DNA of 64,000 nt from Rhodopseudomonas palustris (GTDB lineage: Bacteria; Pseudomonadota; Alphaproteobacteria; Rhizobiales; Xanthobacteraceae). The stretch lies in the NCBI RefSeq assembly GCF_003031265.1, contig NZ_CP019966.1, positions 496,001-560,000 on the forward strand. Direction: 5' to 3'. Below are positions 29,167 through 38,083 of the stretch, one piece after another. The position numbers were made by a program, and so were the translations under genes. The notes under the pieces are model-generated. The model did not search any database and had not been told where the DNA came from. It was given only the letters and a program-made list of their open reading frames with translations. Numbering within the stretch: the first letter of the stretch is position 1; each line of letters opens with the position of its first letter.

Positions 29167-30168
29167 ATGACCGCGACCGTCAACCGCCAGATCCTGCTGA
29201 TCGAGAAGCCGAAGGAGAAACTCGGCCCGGAGCATTTCCGTTTGGCGGAATCGCCGGTTCCCGAGCCGAAAGACGGCGAGGCGCTGGTCAAGGTTCGCTA
29301 CATCTCGCTCGATGCCGCCAACCGCGCCTGGATGCAGGGTGCGACCTATCGGGCCGCGGTCGAAACCGACAGCGTGATGCCGGGCGGCAGCGTCGCCGAA
29401 GTGGTGAGCTCGAAAGCGCCGGGCCTGGCGCCGGGCGATCTCGTGTTTGCCGATACCGGCTGGCAGGACTATGCGGCGCTGCCCGCCAAGCATCTTGCCA
29501 AGCTGCCCAAGGTCGAGCCGATGACGCATCTGCTCAGCGTCTACGGCATCGCCGGCCTGACCGCTTACTTCGGGCTGCTCGACATCGGCAAGCCGCGCGC
29601 CGGTGAGACCGTGGTGGTGTCGGCCGCGGCCGGTTCGGTCGGCTCGATCGTCGGCCAAATTGCGAAGATCAAAGGCTGCCGCGTCGTCGGTATCGCCGGC
29701 GGCAAACAGAAGTGCGACTGGCTGGTGAGCGAGCTCGGCTTCGATGCGGCGGTCGACTACAAGGACGGCGCGCTGTTCAAGGCACTGCGCGCCGCGGCGC
29801 CGAACGGCATCGACGTGTATTTCGACAATGTCGGCGGCGACATTCTCGAGGCCTGCCTGCCGCAGATGAACCTGAAGGGCCGGATCGCCTGCTGCGGCGC
29901 GGTCTCGCAATACGACCGCACCCCCTCGGCCACCGGCCCGCGCGGCATCCCCGGCCTGATCGTGGTGAAGCGGCTGATCATGCAGGGCTTCATCGTGATG
30001 GACTACATGGATCAGCGCGACGAAGCGGTCGCCAAGCTGCAGGAGTGGGTCTCGAGCGGCAAGCTCAAGGTCCAGGAGGACGTCATCGACGGCCTGGAGA
30101 ACACCCCCGCCGCGCTGATCGGCCTGCTGGCCGGCGAAAACCGCGGCAAGCGGATGGTCAAGGTGTGA
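29167..30168 (+). CDS. NADP-dependent MDR oxidoreductase (CurA-like)
   Basis: 333-residue medium-chain dehydrogenase/reductase without zinc ligands, of the leukotriene B4 12-hydroxydehydrogenase/curcumin reductase group that reduces alpha,beta-unsaturated carbonyls with NADPH. The cofactor loop is VVVSAAAGSVGSIVGQIAK near residue 155, followed by the family segment FDNVGGDILEACLPQMN. ATG 29167 has AAGGAAG at six bases. A strong hairpin and then a tRNA gene on the other strand follow. Confidence 0.92.
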   Translation: MTATVNRQILLIEKPKEKLGPEHFRLAESPVPEPKDGEALVKVRYISLDAANRAWMQGATYRAAVETDSVMPGGSVAEVVSSKAPGLAPGDLVFADTGWQDYAALPAKHLAKLPKVEPMTHLLSVYGIAGLTAYFGLLDIGKPRAGETVVVSAAAGSVGSIVGQIAKIKGCRVVGIAGGKQKCDWLVSELGFDAAVDYKDGALFKALRAAAPNGIDVYFDNVGGDILEACLPQMNLKGRIACCGAVSQYDRTPSATGPRGIPGLIVVKRLIMQGFIVMDYMDQRDEAVAKLQEWVSSGKLKVQEDVIDGLENTPAALIGLLAGENRGKRMVKV

Positions 30169-30192
30169 GCTAAGGGGCTTGCCCGTCGACTT

Positions 30193-30217
30193 GCTGGCCG
30201 GCCTCGTGCCGGCCAGC
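30193..30217. terminator. Hairpin between the MDR gene and tRNA-Arg
   Basis: Perfect 10-bp stem GCTGGCCGGC/GCCGGCCAGC with a 5-nt loop, in the 67 nt between the plus-strand stop codon and the 3' end of the minus-strand tRNA. It can serve both, but it lacks a T-run. Confidence 0.55.
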
Positions 30218-30235
30218 CGTGCCGGGGAGCAAAGC

Positions 30236-30312
<77 letters not shown>

Positions 30313-30521
30313 GTCCGGCTGCGGCCAGGGCCGCGAGCAGGAGCCTCCCATAGCAGAGCGGCGGTCCGATCGCCACCCGGAAGTCGGGCTTGCTGACCGC
30401 GATCGGGCTCCCCCCGTGGCCGCGCGGCGCCGGCTTCAGCCCTTGTTTTGTCACAGACTTTAAATCTTGCTTAGGCGGCCCCCGCTAGGTTCGCGCCCGG
30501 CTGTGTTAGTCGGGCGTACCC

Positions 30522-31853
30522 ATGACGTTTTCGAGGTCGATAGCTCGCTTTTCTCGTGACCGGCGCGGCAATATCGCGGTGATTTTTGCGCTGGTGTTGG
30601 TTCCGCTGATCTCCGCAATCGGCTGCGCGGTCGATTACAGCCGGGCCAATGCGCTGCGAAGCAAGCTGCAGGCCGCGGCGGATGCGGCCTCGGTCGGTGC
30701 GGTGTCGCGGACCTCGCCGGCCTATGTGGCGGCCGGAGCGATGTCGGGCGATGGTGTAATCTCGTCCGGTGCGGATGATGCCCTGCGGATCTTCAACGGC
30801 AACCTGAACGGCCTGACCGGCTACACCCTCGCCAGCTCATCGGCGACGGTGACCAAGGTGTCGGACGTCGTCACCTCGCAGGTGACGTTTTCCGCCCAGA
30901 TCTCGACGATGTTCATGAAGGTGGTCGGGATGTCGGCCATGACGGTGGGCGGCACGTCCACCGCTACCGCCAGCATGCCGAAATACATCGATTTCTATCT
31001 GCTGCTCGACAATTCGCCGTCGATGGGTGTGGGCGCCACGCCGAATGATGTGTCGGCGATGATCGCGGCCACCGCCAACAAGTCGTCGGACGATCACTGC
31101 GCGTTCGCCTGTCACGACGTCAACAACAAGAATAACTACTACAATCTGGCCAAGTCGCTCGGTATCACCACCCGGATCGACGTACTGCGCAGCGCCACGC
31201 AGCAACTGATGGACACCGCGAACGCGACCGCGACCTACTCGAACCAGTTCCGCATGGCGATCTACGACTTCGGCGCGTCGGCCCAGTCTGCCGGACTGCG
31301 CAACCTGTTCTCGCTATCGGCGAGCCTGTCGAGCGCCAAGACCGCGGCGAGCGCGATCGACCTGATGACGGTGAAGGGTCAAAACGACAACAACGACCAG
31401 GACACCAGCTACACGACGATCTTTCCTGCCATCAACAAAGAGATCAGCACGCCCGGCTCGGGCGTGTCCGGCTCGCCGCAGAAATATCTGTTCTTCGTCT
31501 CCGACGGCGTCGCCGACGAATACAATCCGAGCTGCCTGAAGCCGAAGACCGGCAACCGTTGCCAGTCGCCGATCAATCCGGCTTTGTGCAAGACCTTGAA
31601 GGATCGCGGCGTCAAGATCGCGGTGCTGTACACCACCTATCTCAACCTGCCGAGCAACGACTGGTACAAGCAGTGGATCGCGCCGTTCAACGCCGGCCCC
31701 TACGGCCCGTCGCCGAACAGCGAGATCGCGCAGAACATGGAAGCCTGCGCGTCGCCGGGCTTCTACTTCGAGGTCAGCCCCACCCAGGGCATCGCCGAAG
31801 CGATGAACGCGTTGTTCAAGAAGGCAGTCGCCGACGCGCGCATCACCAGCTGA
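30522..31853 (+). CDS. TadG-like pilus-assembly/vWA protein
   Basis: 443-residue protein with an N-terminal TadE/TadG-type segment: basic RRGNIAVIFALVLVPLISAIG, one membrane helix, then RSKLQAAADAASVGA. A von Willebrand factor A domain follows from about residue 150, with an intact metal site start DNSPSMG, and late Cys residues suggest extracytoplasmic disulfides (CAFACHD; CLKPKTGNRC). TadG proteins are minor envelope parts of Flp-type pili. No other tad/cpa genes are in the window, so this is an orphan copy with an uncertain role. Confidence 0.88.
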   Translation: MTFSRSIARFSRDRRGNIAVIFALVLVPLISAIGCAVDYSRANALRSKLQAAADAASVGAVSRTSPAYVAAGAMSGDGVISSGADDALRIFNGNLNGLTGYTLASSSATVTKVSDVVTSQVTFSAQISTMFMKVVGMSAMTVGGTSTATASMPKYIDFYLLLDNSPSMGVGATPNDVSAMIAATANKSSDDHCAFACHDVNNKNNYYNLAKSLGITTRIDVLRSATQQLMDTANATATYSNQFRMAIYDFGASAQSAGLRNLFSLSASLSSAKTAASAIDLMTVKGQNDNNDQDTSYTTIFPAINKEISTPGSGVSGSPQKYLFFVSDGVADEYNPSCLKPKTGNRCQSPINPALCKTLKDRGVKIAVLYTTYLNLPSNDWYKQWIAPFNAGPYGPSPNSEIAQNMEACASPGFYFEVSPTQGIAEAMNALFKKAVADARITS

Positions 31854-31990
31854 GCGACAGGTACGGTTTTCGGATTCGGTGCGACCGCCGGGTCCGCCTT
31901 GGAAACTCCATCACCCCTTCCTACGTTGTGATGCCGGCCGGGAGCGCCGCGCCGGAGCGGCGCCGTGTCGGCACCACATAGGAGGTCTCG

Positions 31991-32551
31991 ATGGGTTTGC
32001 TCGACATCCTCAACGGCATGCAGAACGGCCCGCGCGGCCCGGCCGACCCGCAGGACAAAAGCGGCGGCATGTCCAAGTTCACCATGGCGATTCTCGCGCT
32101 GCTGGCGTGGAAGGCCTACAAACATATGACCAGCGGCCAGCCGCAGGCTGCGCCGGCCAATCAGCCGCGCCCGGTGCCGGCGCCTCCGCCCGCGAATACC
32201 GGCGGTGGTTGGGGTGACTTCCTTAAGGGCGGTCTTGGAGGCCTGGTGCTCGGCGGTGCGGCCGGCAGCGTGCTGTCGGGCGGGCTCGGCGATCTGCTGC
32301 GGCAGCTTCAGCACAATGGCCTCGGCGATGCCGCCAACTCCTGGGTCGGTCACGGCCCCAACCAGCAGATCGGCCCGAGCGATCTCGCCAATGCGCTCGG
32401 CTCTGAACAGATCGACGCGATGACCCGGCAGACCGGGATGTCGCGCGACGAACTGCTCGACGGCCTCAGTCGCTATCTGCCCGACGTGGTCGACCAGCTC
32501 ACCCCGGACGGGCGGCTGCCGACCGACGACGAAGCGTCGCGCTGGATCTGA
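31991..32551 (+). CDS. YidB-family (DUF937-like) protein
   Basis: 186-residue protein. An N-terminal MGLLDILNGMQ helix, a short hydrophobic stretch, a Pro-rich linker (about residues 50-70), a Gly-rich stretch (GGLGGLVLGGAAGSVLSGGLGD) and a C-terminal YidB-like domain (DELLDGLSRYLPDVVDQLTPDGRLPT). The function of YidB is not established. A very strong TAGGAGG ribosome site precedes the ATG. A YeaQ-like gene lies 72 nt downstream on the same strand. Confidence 0.87.
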   Translation: MGLLDILNGMQNGPRGPADPQDKSGGMSKFTMAILALLAWKAYKHMTSGQPQAAPANQPRPVPAPPPANTGGGWGDFLKGGLGGLVLGGAAGSVLSGGLGDLLRQLQHNGLGDAANSWVGHGPNQQIGPSDLANALGSEQIDAMTRQTGMSRDELLDGLSRYLPDVVDQLTPDGRLPTDDEASRWI

Positions 32552-32623
32552 TCGGCAGCGGCCGGGTTGTTGTTGCTTTGGTTGCGGGCGGTCCGAAGCG
32601 GGCCGTGAGAAAGGATACGGAAG

Positions 32624-32920
32624 ATGAGCGGGTTACTCTGGATTCTGCTGGTCGGCTTTGTTGCCGGCATCATTGCGCGGGTGCTGTCGCCGGGGCCGAA
32701 CAATCCGCAAGGCTTCGTGCTCACCACGGTCCTCGGCATCGCCGGCGCATTCCTCGCCACCGCGGTCGGGCAGATGATCGGGCACTACGGCCCTAATCAG
32801 GGCGCCGGCTTCATCACCGCCACGATCGGCGCGGTGGCGGTGCTGTTCATCTGGAACAGGCTGGTGGCGCGGCGGGTGATCTCCGATCCCGGCAATCGCT
32901 ATCCCTACGATCCGCGCTGA
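32624..32920 (+). CDS. GlsB/YeaQ/YmgE-family small membrane protein
   Basis: 98-residue protein with three hydrophobic helices and Gly-rich packing (LWILLVGFVAGIIARVLSPG; TTVLGIAGAFLATAVGQMIG; GAGFITATIGAVAVLFIW). The family was named transglycosylase-associated and is linked to stress response, but no enzyme activity is proven. AAAGGA lies before the ATG. A clean terminator-like hairpin follows. Confidence 0.9.
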   Translation: MSGLLWILLVGFVAGIIARVLSPGPNNPQGFVLTTVLGIAGAFLATAVGQMIGHYGPNQGAGFITATIGAVAVLFIWNRLVARRVISDPGNRYPYDPR

Positions 32921-32927
32921 GACTGTC

Positions 32928-32949
32928 GCGGCCCGGTTCGCCGGGCCGC
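32928..32949. terminator. Convergent terminator hairpin with TTCG loop
   Basis: Perfect 9-bp stem GCGGCCCGG/CCGGGCCGC closed by a TTCG tetraloop, eight nt after the YeaQ-like stop and before the convergent SDR stop. Confidence 0.7.
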
Positions 32950-32973
32950 TTACTGCTGAGTGCGGATGTGATG

Positions 32974-33756
32974 TCAGCCGGCCAGGTGCATGCCGGCGTC
33001 CATCCGCACCAATTCGCCGGTCATGCTGCTCGATTTCGGCGTGGCCAGGAAGCATACCAGTTCGGCGATGTCTTCGGCGGTCGAGGCGATCTTCAGCGGC
33101 ACGCGCGACACCACCATGTCGCGCACCTGCTTGGCTTCCTCGGCGCCGCGTCCCTTGGTGAACCACGGCGTGTCGATGTAGCCAGGGCAGATCGCGTTGA
33201 CGCGGATGTTCGGCGCCAGCGCGCGCGACAGCGACAACGTCATGGTGTTGAGCGCGCCCTTGCTGGCCGCATAGGCGATCGACGAGCCGATGCCGCTGAT
33301 GCCTGCGACCGACGAGACGTTGACCACCGCCGATGCGCGGCCGGCCGCCTTGGCGCCGGCGACGAGCAGCTCGCGCGCCGCGCGGACCATCTGGTACGGG
33401 CCGATGGTGTTGATCGCGTAGATCCGCTGGAAGTCGTCGGCCGACAATTGATCAAGCAGATGATGCGCCACGTGCTTGGTGGTGCCGGCGTTGTTCACCA
33501 GCGCGTCGAGCTTGCCCCAGGGGGCAGCGGCTTCGACGATGCGTTTGCAATCCTCGTCCTTGGCGACGTCGCCCTGCACCACGATGACTTCGGTGGCGCC
33601 GAGCTTGCGGCACTCTTCGGCGGTCTTTTCGGCGTCGTCCTTGCTCGATGCGTAGTTGATCACCAGCCGCGCGCCGTCCTTGGCGAGGATCTTGGCGGTC
33701 GCGGCGCCGAGGCCCGAGGCCGACCCGGTGACGATTACGTTCAGTCCGTCTGACAT
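32974..33756 (-). CDS. SDR-family dehydrogenase (3-hydroxyacyl-CoA type likely)
   Basis: 260-residue short-chain dehydrogenase/reductase. The cofactor loop is TGSASGLGAATAK (residues 10-22), with NNAG at about residue 90 and the catalytic Ser and YxxxK in VSSVAGISGIGSSIAYAASK. ATG 33756 has AAAGGGAGTG upstream; the frame is open another 72 codons but that part is not SDR-like. It is divergent from two acyl-CoA dehydrogenases and an enoyl-CoA hydratase, so it probably supplies the 3-hydroxyacyl-CoA oxidation step of the same beta-oxidation-like route. Confidence 0.9.
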   Translation of the reverse strand: MSDGLNVIVTGSASGLGAATAKILAKDGARLVINYASSKDDAEKTAEECRKLGATEVIVVQGDVAKDEDCKRIVEAAAPWGKLDALVNNAGTTKHVAHHLLDQLSADDFQRIYAINTIGPYQMVRAARELLVAGAKAAGRASAVVNVSSVAGISGIGSSIAYAASKGALNTMTLSLSRALAPNIRVNAICPGYIDTPWFTKGRGAEEAKQVRDMVVSRVPLKIASTAEDIAELVCFLATPKSSSMTGELVRMDAGMHLAG

Positions 33757-33795
33757 CTTCACTCCCTTTGCATCGAACCGGCTTCGCCGCGTCGC

Positions 33796-33814
33796 CGCAA
33801 CCATATCGGTTGCG
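33796..33814. promoter_or_regulatory. Possible operator between SDR and acyl-CoA dehydrogenase genes
   Basis: CGCAACC-ATATC-GGTTGCG, an inverted repeat with 7-bp arms, overlaps a second inverted repeat ATATCG-GTTG-CGATAT (33803-33818). It lies 40 bp upstream of the SDR start in the divergent control region. Confidence 0.35.
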
Positions 33815-34016
33815 ATATCGAGAGCAAGCCGACAAAGCCCATGATGCGGAATAAGCCTGCGGCGTGAGGCGTTTCGACCATGTCCGGCGCGCAATCCGCC
33901 CCGTGCCGGCTGCGCTTGTGTTCGTTTCAGCTTTTCCGCATCATGCCGCGCAACAACAAGACCAGCACACATGCTTGGCGATCCGCCGGGAGCTGAGTGC
34001 GCAACCGGGAAACGCC

Positions 34017-35081
34017 GTGACGGAGACCGACAATATCGTCGTCGAGACCGCGGAGAAGATCTTCGCCGACCTCGCCGATGCGCAAACCATCAACGCCGAC
34101 AAAGCCGAAACCTGGAAGGCGCCACTGTGGCAGGCGCTGAGTGAATCCGGGCTGCCGCTGTCATGGGTGCCGGAGGAATTCGGCGGCTCGGGCGCGAGCC
34201 TTGCCGAAGGCTTCGGCGTCCTCAACGCAGCAGGCCGCGCCGGCCTCGCAGTGCCGCTCGCCGAGACCATGCTGGCCGGCTGGCTGTTGGCGCAGGGCAA
34301 GATCGCGGCGCCGGAAGGCGCCATGACGATCGCGCCGGCCCATCCGAAAGATCGCCTCACGCTCGATGCCGATGGCAAGCTGTCGGGTCGTGCGCGCAGC
34401 GTGCCGTTCGCGCAAGACGCACAGCATATCGCCGTGCTGGCGCAGAGCGCCGCCGGCGCGAAGATCGCGCTGGTCCAGGCGTCGGCCTGCCGAATTGACA
34501 AGGGCCTCGGCCTTGGTGGCGATGCGTCGGACGTCGTCACCTTCGACAAGGTTGCGCCGATTACCACGGCGCCCGCGCCCCAAGGGGTCGATCAGACTTC
34601 GCTGATGCTGATGGGCGCCGTCGCGCGCAGCCTGCAGATCGCCGGCGCGCTGGAAACGCTGCTCGACCGCAGCGTGACCTACGCCAATGAGCGCGTCGCG
34701 TTCGAAAAGAAGATCGGCAAATTCCAGGCGGTGCAGCACAATCTTGCGAAGCTCGCCGGCGAGACGTCTGCTGCTTTGGCCGCCGCAACCTCCGCCGCCG
34801 ATGCGATCAGCAGCGCCGAAGGCTTCGACGACGCCGTGTTCCTCGAAGCCAGTGCGGCCAAGATCCGCTGCGTTGAAGCGGCTGAGAAAGGCGCGGCGAT
34901 CGCCCATCAGGTGCACGGCGCGATCGGCTTCACCCGCGAGCACATCCTGCATCGCTTCAGCCTGCGCGCGCTCGCCTGGCGCGACGATTTCGGCAACGAA
35001 AGCCATTGGGCGGTCGAGCTCGGCCGCATGGTCGCGGCGCGGGGCGCCGATGATTTGTGGCCGCTGGTCGCTTCGCGCTGA
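34017..35081 (+). CDS. Acyl-CoA dehydrogenase family protein, short form
   Basis: 354-residue flavoprotein of the acyl-CoA dehydrogenase fold, shorter than the usual 380-400. The N-terminal helical domain (LPLSWVPEEFGGSGASLAEG) and the C-terminal domain (HQVHGAIGFTREHILHRFSLRA) are clear, while the middle beta domain is reduced. The start is GTG 34017 with GGGAAA upstream. It is followed at 26 nt by a full-length paralogue. Unequal pairs of this kind in actinobacterial and proteobacterial steroid and aromatic routes form mixed tetramers in which one subunit lacks part of the active site; this pair may do the same. Confidence 0.87.
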   Translation: MTETDNIVVETAEKIFADLADAQTINADKAETWKAPLWQALSESGLPLSWVPEEFGGSGASLAEGFGVLNAAGRAGLAVPLAETMLAGWLLAQGKIAAPEGAMTIAPAHPKDRLTLDADGKLSGRARSVPFAQDAQHIAVLAQSAAGAKIALVQASACRIDKGLGLGGDASDVVTFDKVAPITTAPAPQGVDQTSLMLMGAVARSLQIAGALETLLDRSVTYANERVAFEKKIGKFQAVQHNLAKLAGETSAALAAATSAADAISSAEGFDDAVFLEASAAKIRCVEAAEKGAAIAHQVHGAIGFTREHILHRFSLRALAWRDDFGNESHWAVELGRMVAARGADDLWPLVASR

Positions 35082-35107
35082 CCGCATCAACGTAGCGAGA
35101 TAATGCG

Positions 35108-36268
35108 ATGACCGCCGCCCTCCGTTTCGATCCGATCCGCCTGCCGCCCGTCTGCGAAGAACTGCGCAAAGAAGTCCGCGCCTTCCTCGCCGAAGAGATC
35201 GCCGCCGGCACCTTCGATCCCAATAAGCCGCAGCGCGAAGATTCCGACGCGCCTGAATTCTCCCGCCGCGTCGGTGAGCGCGGCTGGCTCGGCATGACCT
35301 GGCCGAAGAAATACGGCGGCCACGAGCGCACCTTCCTGGAGCGCTACGTCGTCACCGAAGAGATGCGTGTCGCCAATGCGCCGACCCGGCGGTTCTTCGT
35401 CGCCGATCGCCAGAGCGGTCCGGTGCTGCTGAAATACGCGCCCGAGCACATCAAGATGGACATTCTCCCGCGGATCTGCCGCGGCGAATTGTGCTTCGCG
35501 ATCGGCATGAGTGAGCCGAATTCCGGCTCCGATCTGTTCGCCGCCAAGACCAAGGCGACCAAGACCGACGGCGGCTACCTGATCAACGGCTCGAAGATCT
35601 GGACCACCTCGGCGCACATCGCCGACTACATGATCGCGATTTTCCGTACCTCGCCGCCGACCAAGGAAAACCGTCGCCACGGGCTCACCCAGTTCCTGGT
35701 CAACATGAAGTCGCCGGGCATCAAGGTGAACCCGATCGCGCAGATCACCGGGCAGTACGAATTCAACGAGGTGGTGTTCACCGACGTGTTCGTGCCGGAC
35801 GATCATCTGCTCGGCGAGGTCGATGGCGCCTGGAAGCAGGCGACCTCCGAACTCGCCTACGAGCGTTCGGGGCCGGAACGCTTTCTCGAGACCTACTACG
35901 TGCTCACCGAACTGGTGCGCGCACTCGGTCCCGATCCGGACACCCGCGGCGCCGAGGGCATCGGCCGGCTGGTGGCGCAACTCCACACCATGCGGCGGAT
36001 GTCGGTGTCGGTCGCCGGCATGCTGCAGGCCGGCAAGGAGCCGGTGGTGGAAGCCTCGATCGTCAAGGACATCGGCACGATCTGGGAGCAGCAACTGCCG
36101 CACCGGGTGCGTGAGCTCGCCGCCTTCGTCGACGGCGAGGCATCGAATCATGCAACCCTCGATGAACTGACGGCGTTCGCCACCAAGCTGGCGCCGAAGC
36201 TCACCATCCAGGGTGGCACCACCGAGGTGCTGCGCGGCATCATCGCCCGCGGGCTCGGCCTGCGCTGA
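35108..36268 (+). CDS. Acyl-CoA dehydrogenase, full-length
   Basis: 386-residue FAD-dependent acyl-CoA dehydrogenase that introduces the alpha,beta double bond and passes electrons to ETF. Family motifs are GELCFAIGMSEPNSGSDL near residue 125, NGSKIWTTSAHIADY near residue 160, a candidate catalytic acid in LAYERSGPERF, and the C-terminal LTIQGGTTEVLRGIIARGLG. It is in one operon with the short acyl-CoA dehydrogenase upstream and an enoyl-CoA hydratase 33 nt downstream. Confidence 0.93.
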   Translation: MTAALRFDPIRLPPVCEELRKEVRAFLAEEIAAGTFDPNKPQREDSDAPEFSRRVGERGWLGMTWPKKYGGHERTFLERYVVTEEMRVANAPTRRFFVADRQSGPVLLKYAPEHIKMDILPRICRGELCFAIGMSEPNSGSDLFAAKTKATKTDGGYLINGSKIWTTSAHIADYMIAIFRTSPPTKENRRHGLTQFLVNMKSPGIKVNPIAQITGQYEFNEVVFTDVFVPDDHLLGEVDGAWKQATSELAYERSGPERFLETYYVLTELVRALGPDPDTRGAEGIGRLVAQLHTMRRMSVSVAGMLQAGKEPVVEASIVKDIGTIWEQQLPHRVRELAAFVDGEASNHATLDELTAFATKLAPKLTIQGGTTEVLRGIIARGLGLR

Positions 36269-36301
36269 CGCCGGCGCGCATCGAACGATCGAGGATCAAT
36301 C

Positions 36302-37108
36302 ATGAGCAGCTACACCGATATCGCGGTCGAAAAGACCGGCCACGTCGCTACCATCGAAATCCAGCGGCCGCCGCTGAATTTCTTCGACATCTCGCTGATC
36401 CGGCAGATCGCCAACGCGCTCGATGAGATCGACGCCGATCCGCAAGTGCGCGCCACCGTGCTGGCGGCGCAAGGCAAGGCGTTCTGCGCCGGCGCCAATT
36501 TCGGCGATCCGGCCCGGCAGGAGGTCGACCCGGCGGCGGCGAAGGGCGATCCGGCCGACAGCCTCGGCGAGATCGGTCATCTGTACTACGAGGCGGTGCG
36601 GATCTTCCGCGCCAAGAAGCCGATCATCGCAGCGGTGCACGGCGCTGCGATCGGTGGAGGACTGGGTCTTGCGGTGTCGGCGGACTTCCGCGTCACCTGC
36701 GCAGAGGCGCGGTTCTCGGCCAACTTCACCAAGCTCGGGTTTCACCCAGGTTTCGGCCTGACCGTGACGCTGCCGGAGCTGATCGGCAAGAACAACGCCG
36801 AGCTGATGTTCTACACCTCGCGCCGCGTCACCGGCGAAGAAGCGGTGCAGATGGGCTTGGCCAACGTGCTGGTGCCGATCAACGAAGTGCGCAGCGGCGC
36901 GCTGAAGCTCGCCCGCGAGATTGCCGAATGCTCGCCGCTCGGCCTGCTGTCGACCCGCGCCACCATGCGCGCCGGGCTGGCCGACCGGGTGATGCAAGCC
37001 ACCAAGCACGAACTCGCCGAGCAGACCCGCCTGCGCGCCACCGAAGACTTCAAGGAAGGCGTCAAAGCCACCGAAGAACGCCGCGTCGCGCATTTCAAGG
37101 GGCGCTAA
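36302..37108 (+). CDS. Enoyl-CoA hydratase/isomerase family protein
   Basis: 268-residue crotonase. Oxyanion-hole segments are AAQGKAFCAGANFGD near residue 60 and VHGAAIGGGLGLAVSADFR near residue 115. It probably hydrates the product of the two upstream acyl-CoA dehydrogenases. Last gene of the plus-strand operon starting at 34017; repeats of families B and A follow directly. Confidence 0.92.
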   Translation: MSSYTDIAVEKTGHVATIEIQRPPLNFFDISLIRQIANALDEIDADPQVRATVLAAQGKAFCAGANFGDPARQEVDPAAAKGDPADSLGEIGHLYYEAVRIFRAKKPIIAAVHGAAIGGGLGLAVSADFRVTCAEARFSANFTKLGFHPGFGLTVTLPELIGKNNAELMFYTSRRVTGEEAVQMGLANVLVPINEVRSGALKLAREIAECSPLGLLSTRATMRAGLADRVMQATKHELAEQTRLRATEDFKEGVKATEERRVAHFKGR

Positions 37109-37123
37109 CTTTGCTCACTGGCA

Positions 37124-37167
37124 CGTCATTCCGGGGCAGGCGCGCCAGCGCGTGAACCCGGAATCCC
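37124..37167. repeat. Intergenic repeat, family B (half copy)
   Basis: CGTCATTCCGGGGCAGGCGCG through CGTGAACCCGGAATCCCG matches the left arm of the 7815-7933 element; the right arm is missing and a family A element starts just after. Confidence 0.75.
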
Positions 37168-37191
37168 GAAGTTGTTTCCCAAGTCATCGGC

Positions 37192-37304
37192 CCTCATGGT
37201 GAGGAGGCGCGTAGCGCCGTCTCGAACCATGAGGTTGTGGTGCACGGCGTGGCTCGCAGCCATCCTTCGAGACGCCCGGCTTAGCCGGGCTCCTCAGGAT
37301 GAGG
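37192..37304. repeat. Intergenic repeat, family A (direct orientation)
   Basis: Near-identical to 7637-7745 at both ends (CCTCATGGTGAGGAGGCGCG; TCCTCAGGATGAGG) with the centre diverged. It separates the enoyl-CoA hydratase from the convergent VOC-protein gene. Confidence 0.9.
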
Positions 37305-37316
37305 CCATGCAGGTTG

Positions 37317-38081
37317 TTAGTTCTTCAGCCTGAACTCGACGCCTGCCAGGCGGAAGCCGTTGGCGGTGAGCGGCACGCCCTGCGCTTGTGCGGTTGCGCG
37401 GACCGTCTCGGGAGCCGCCACCTTGAACGTCAGCGCCGTCATCGCTTCGCTGGCGCCCTGCACGAACCGGAACGTGGCGTTCGGCAGGCGCAGTTCGGCG
37501 ACGCCATCCGCATTCGTCTCCACAGGCAGTTCGAGAATCCGGCCCCAATGCGCGGCGAGATCGGCCGGGTCGGGGCTTTGCATCTCGACTGCGGTCAGCG
37601 CCTGCGTGGTGTCGGTGCGGATCGCCTTGGCCCAATCCGGGCCCGCCGGCGGGTAGGGCCCGCGAATGTTGTCGCTGCCTGCAGTGTGGTTGAGCTCGAT
37701 GAAGGCGGCGCGGCAGTCGCGCGGGTGGAGCTGGACGCCGTGATACGGCGCATGGTCGATCACATTGGCGGTGCGCACGCCGAGGCTTGCGGCGTGACGG
37801 CCGCGGGCATCCGGATCGTCGCAACAGAAGATCGCCATGTAGCCGCCGCGGCCTTGGGTCTTCTCCAGGAAGCGGCCTGCCGCCGTGCCCGGCTGGGTCG
37901 GTGCGACAATTTCCAGGAGCGTCGCGTCGACCGGCAGCAGCACGTTCTCGAGGCCGTATTTGCCGACATGCGGATCGCGGTAGCAGATGTTCAGCCCGAG
38001 GATCGTGGCGAGACGCGACGCGGCGGGTTCGATCGGCTCAGTAACGAGGCAGATCTGGCGCAGGCGGAGGAACGGCGCCAT
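37317..38081 (-). CDS. VOC-superfamily (glyoxalase-like) protein
   Basis: 254-residue protein with two vicinal-oxygen-chelate halves, the first from LRQICLVTEPIEPAASRLATILGLN and the second from ALTAVEMQSPDPADLAAHWGRILELPV. The family includes dioxygenases, glyoxalases and epimerases; no substrate can be assigned. It begins two bases after the upstream crotonase stop, so the two are translationally linked and probably act in one pathway. Confidence 0.85.
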   Translation of the reverse strand: MAPFLRLRQICLVTEPIEPAASRLATILGLNICYRDPHVGKYGLENVLLPVDATLLEIVAPTQPGTAAGRFLEKTQGRGGYMAIFCCDDPDARGRHAASLGVRTANVIDHAPYHGVQLHPRDCRAAFIELNHTAGSDNIRGPYPPAGPDWAKAIRTDTTQALTAVEMQSPDPADLAAHWGRILELPVETNADGVAELRLPNATFRFVQGASEAMTALTFKVAAPETVRATAQAQGVPLTANGFRLAGVEFRLKN

Positions 38082-38083
38082 CG

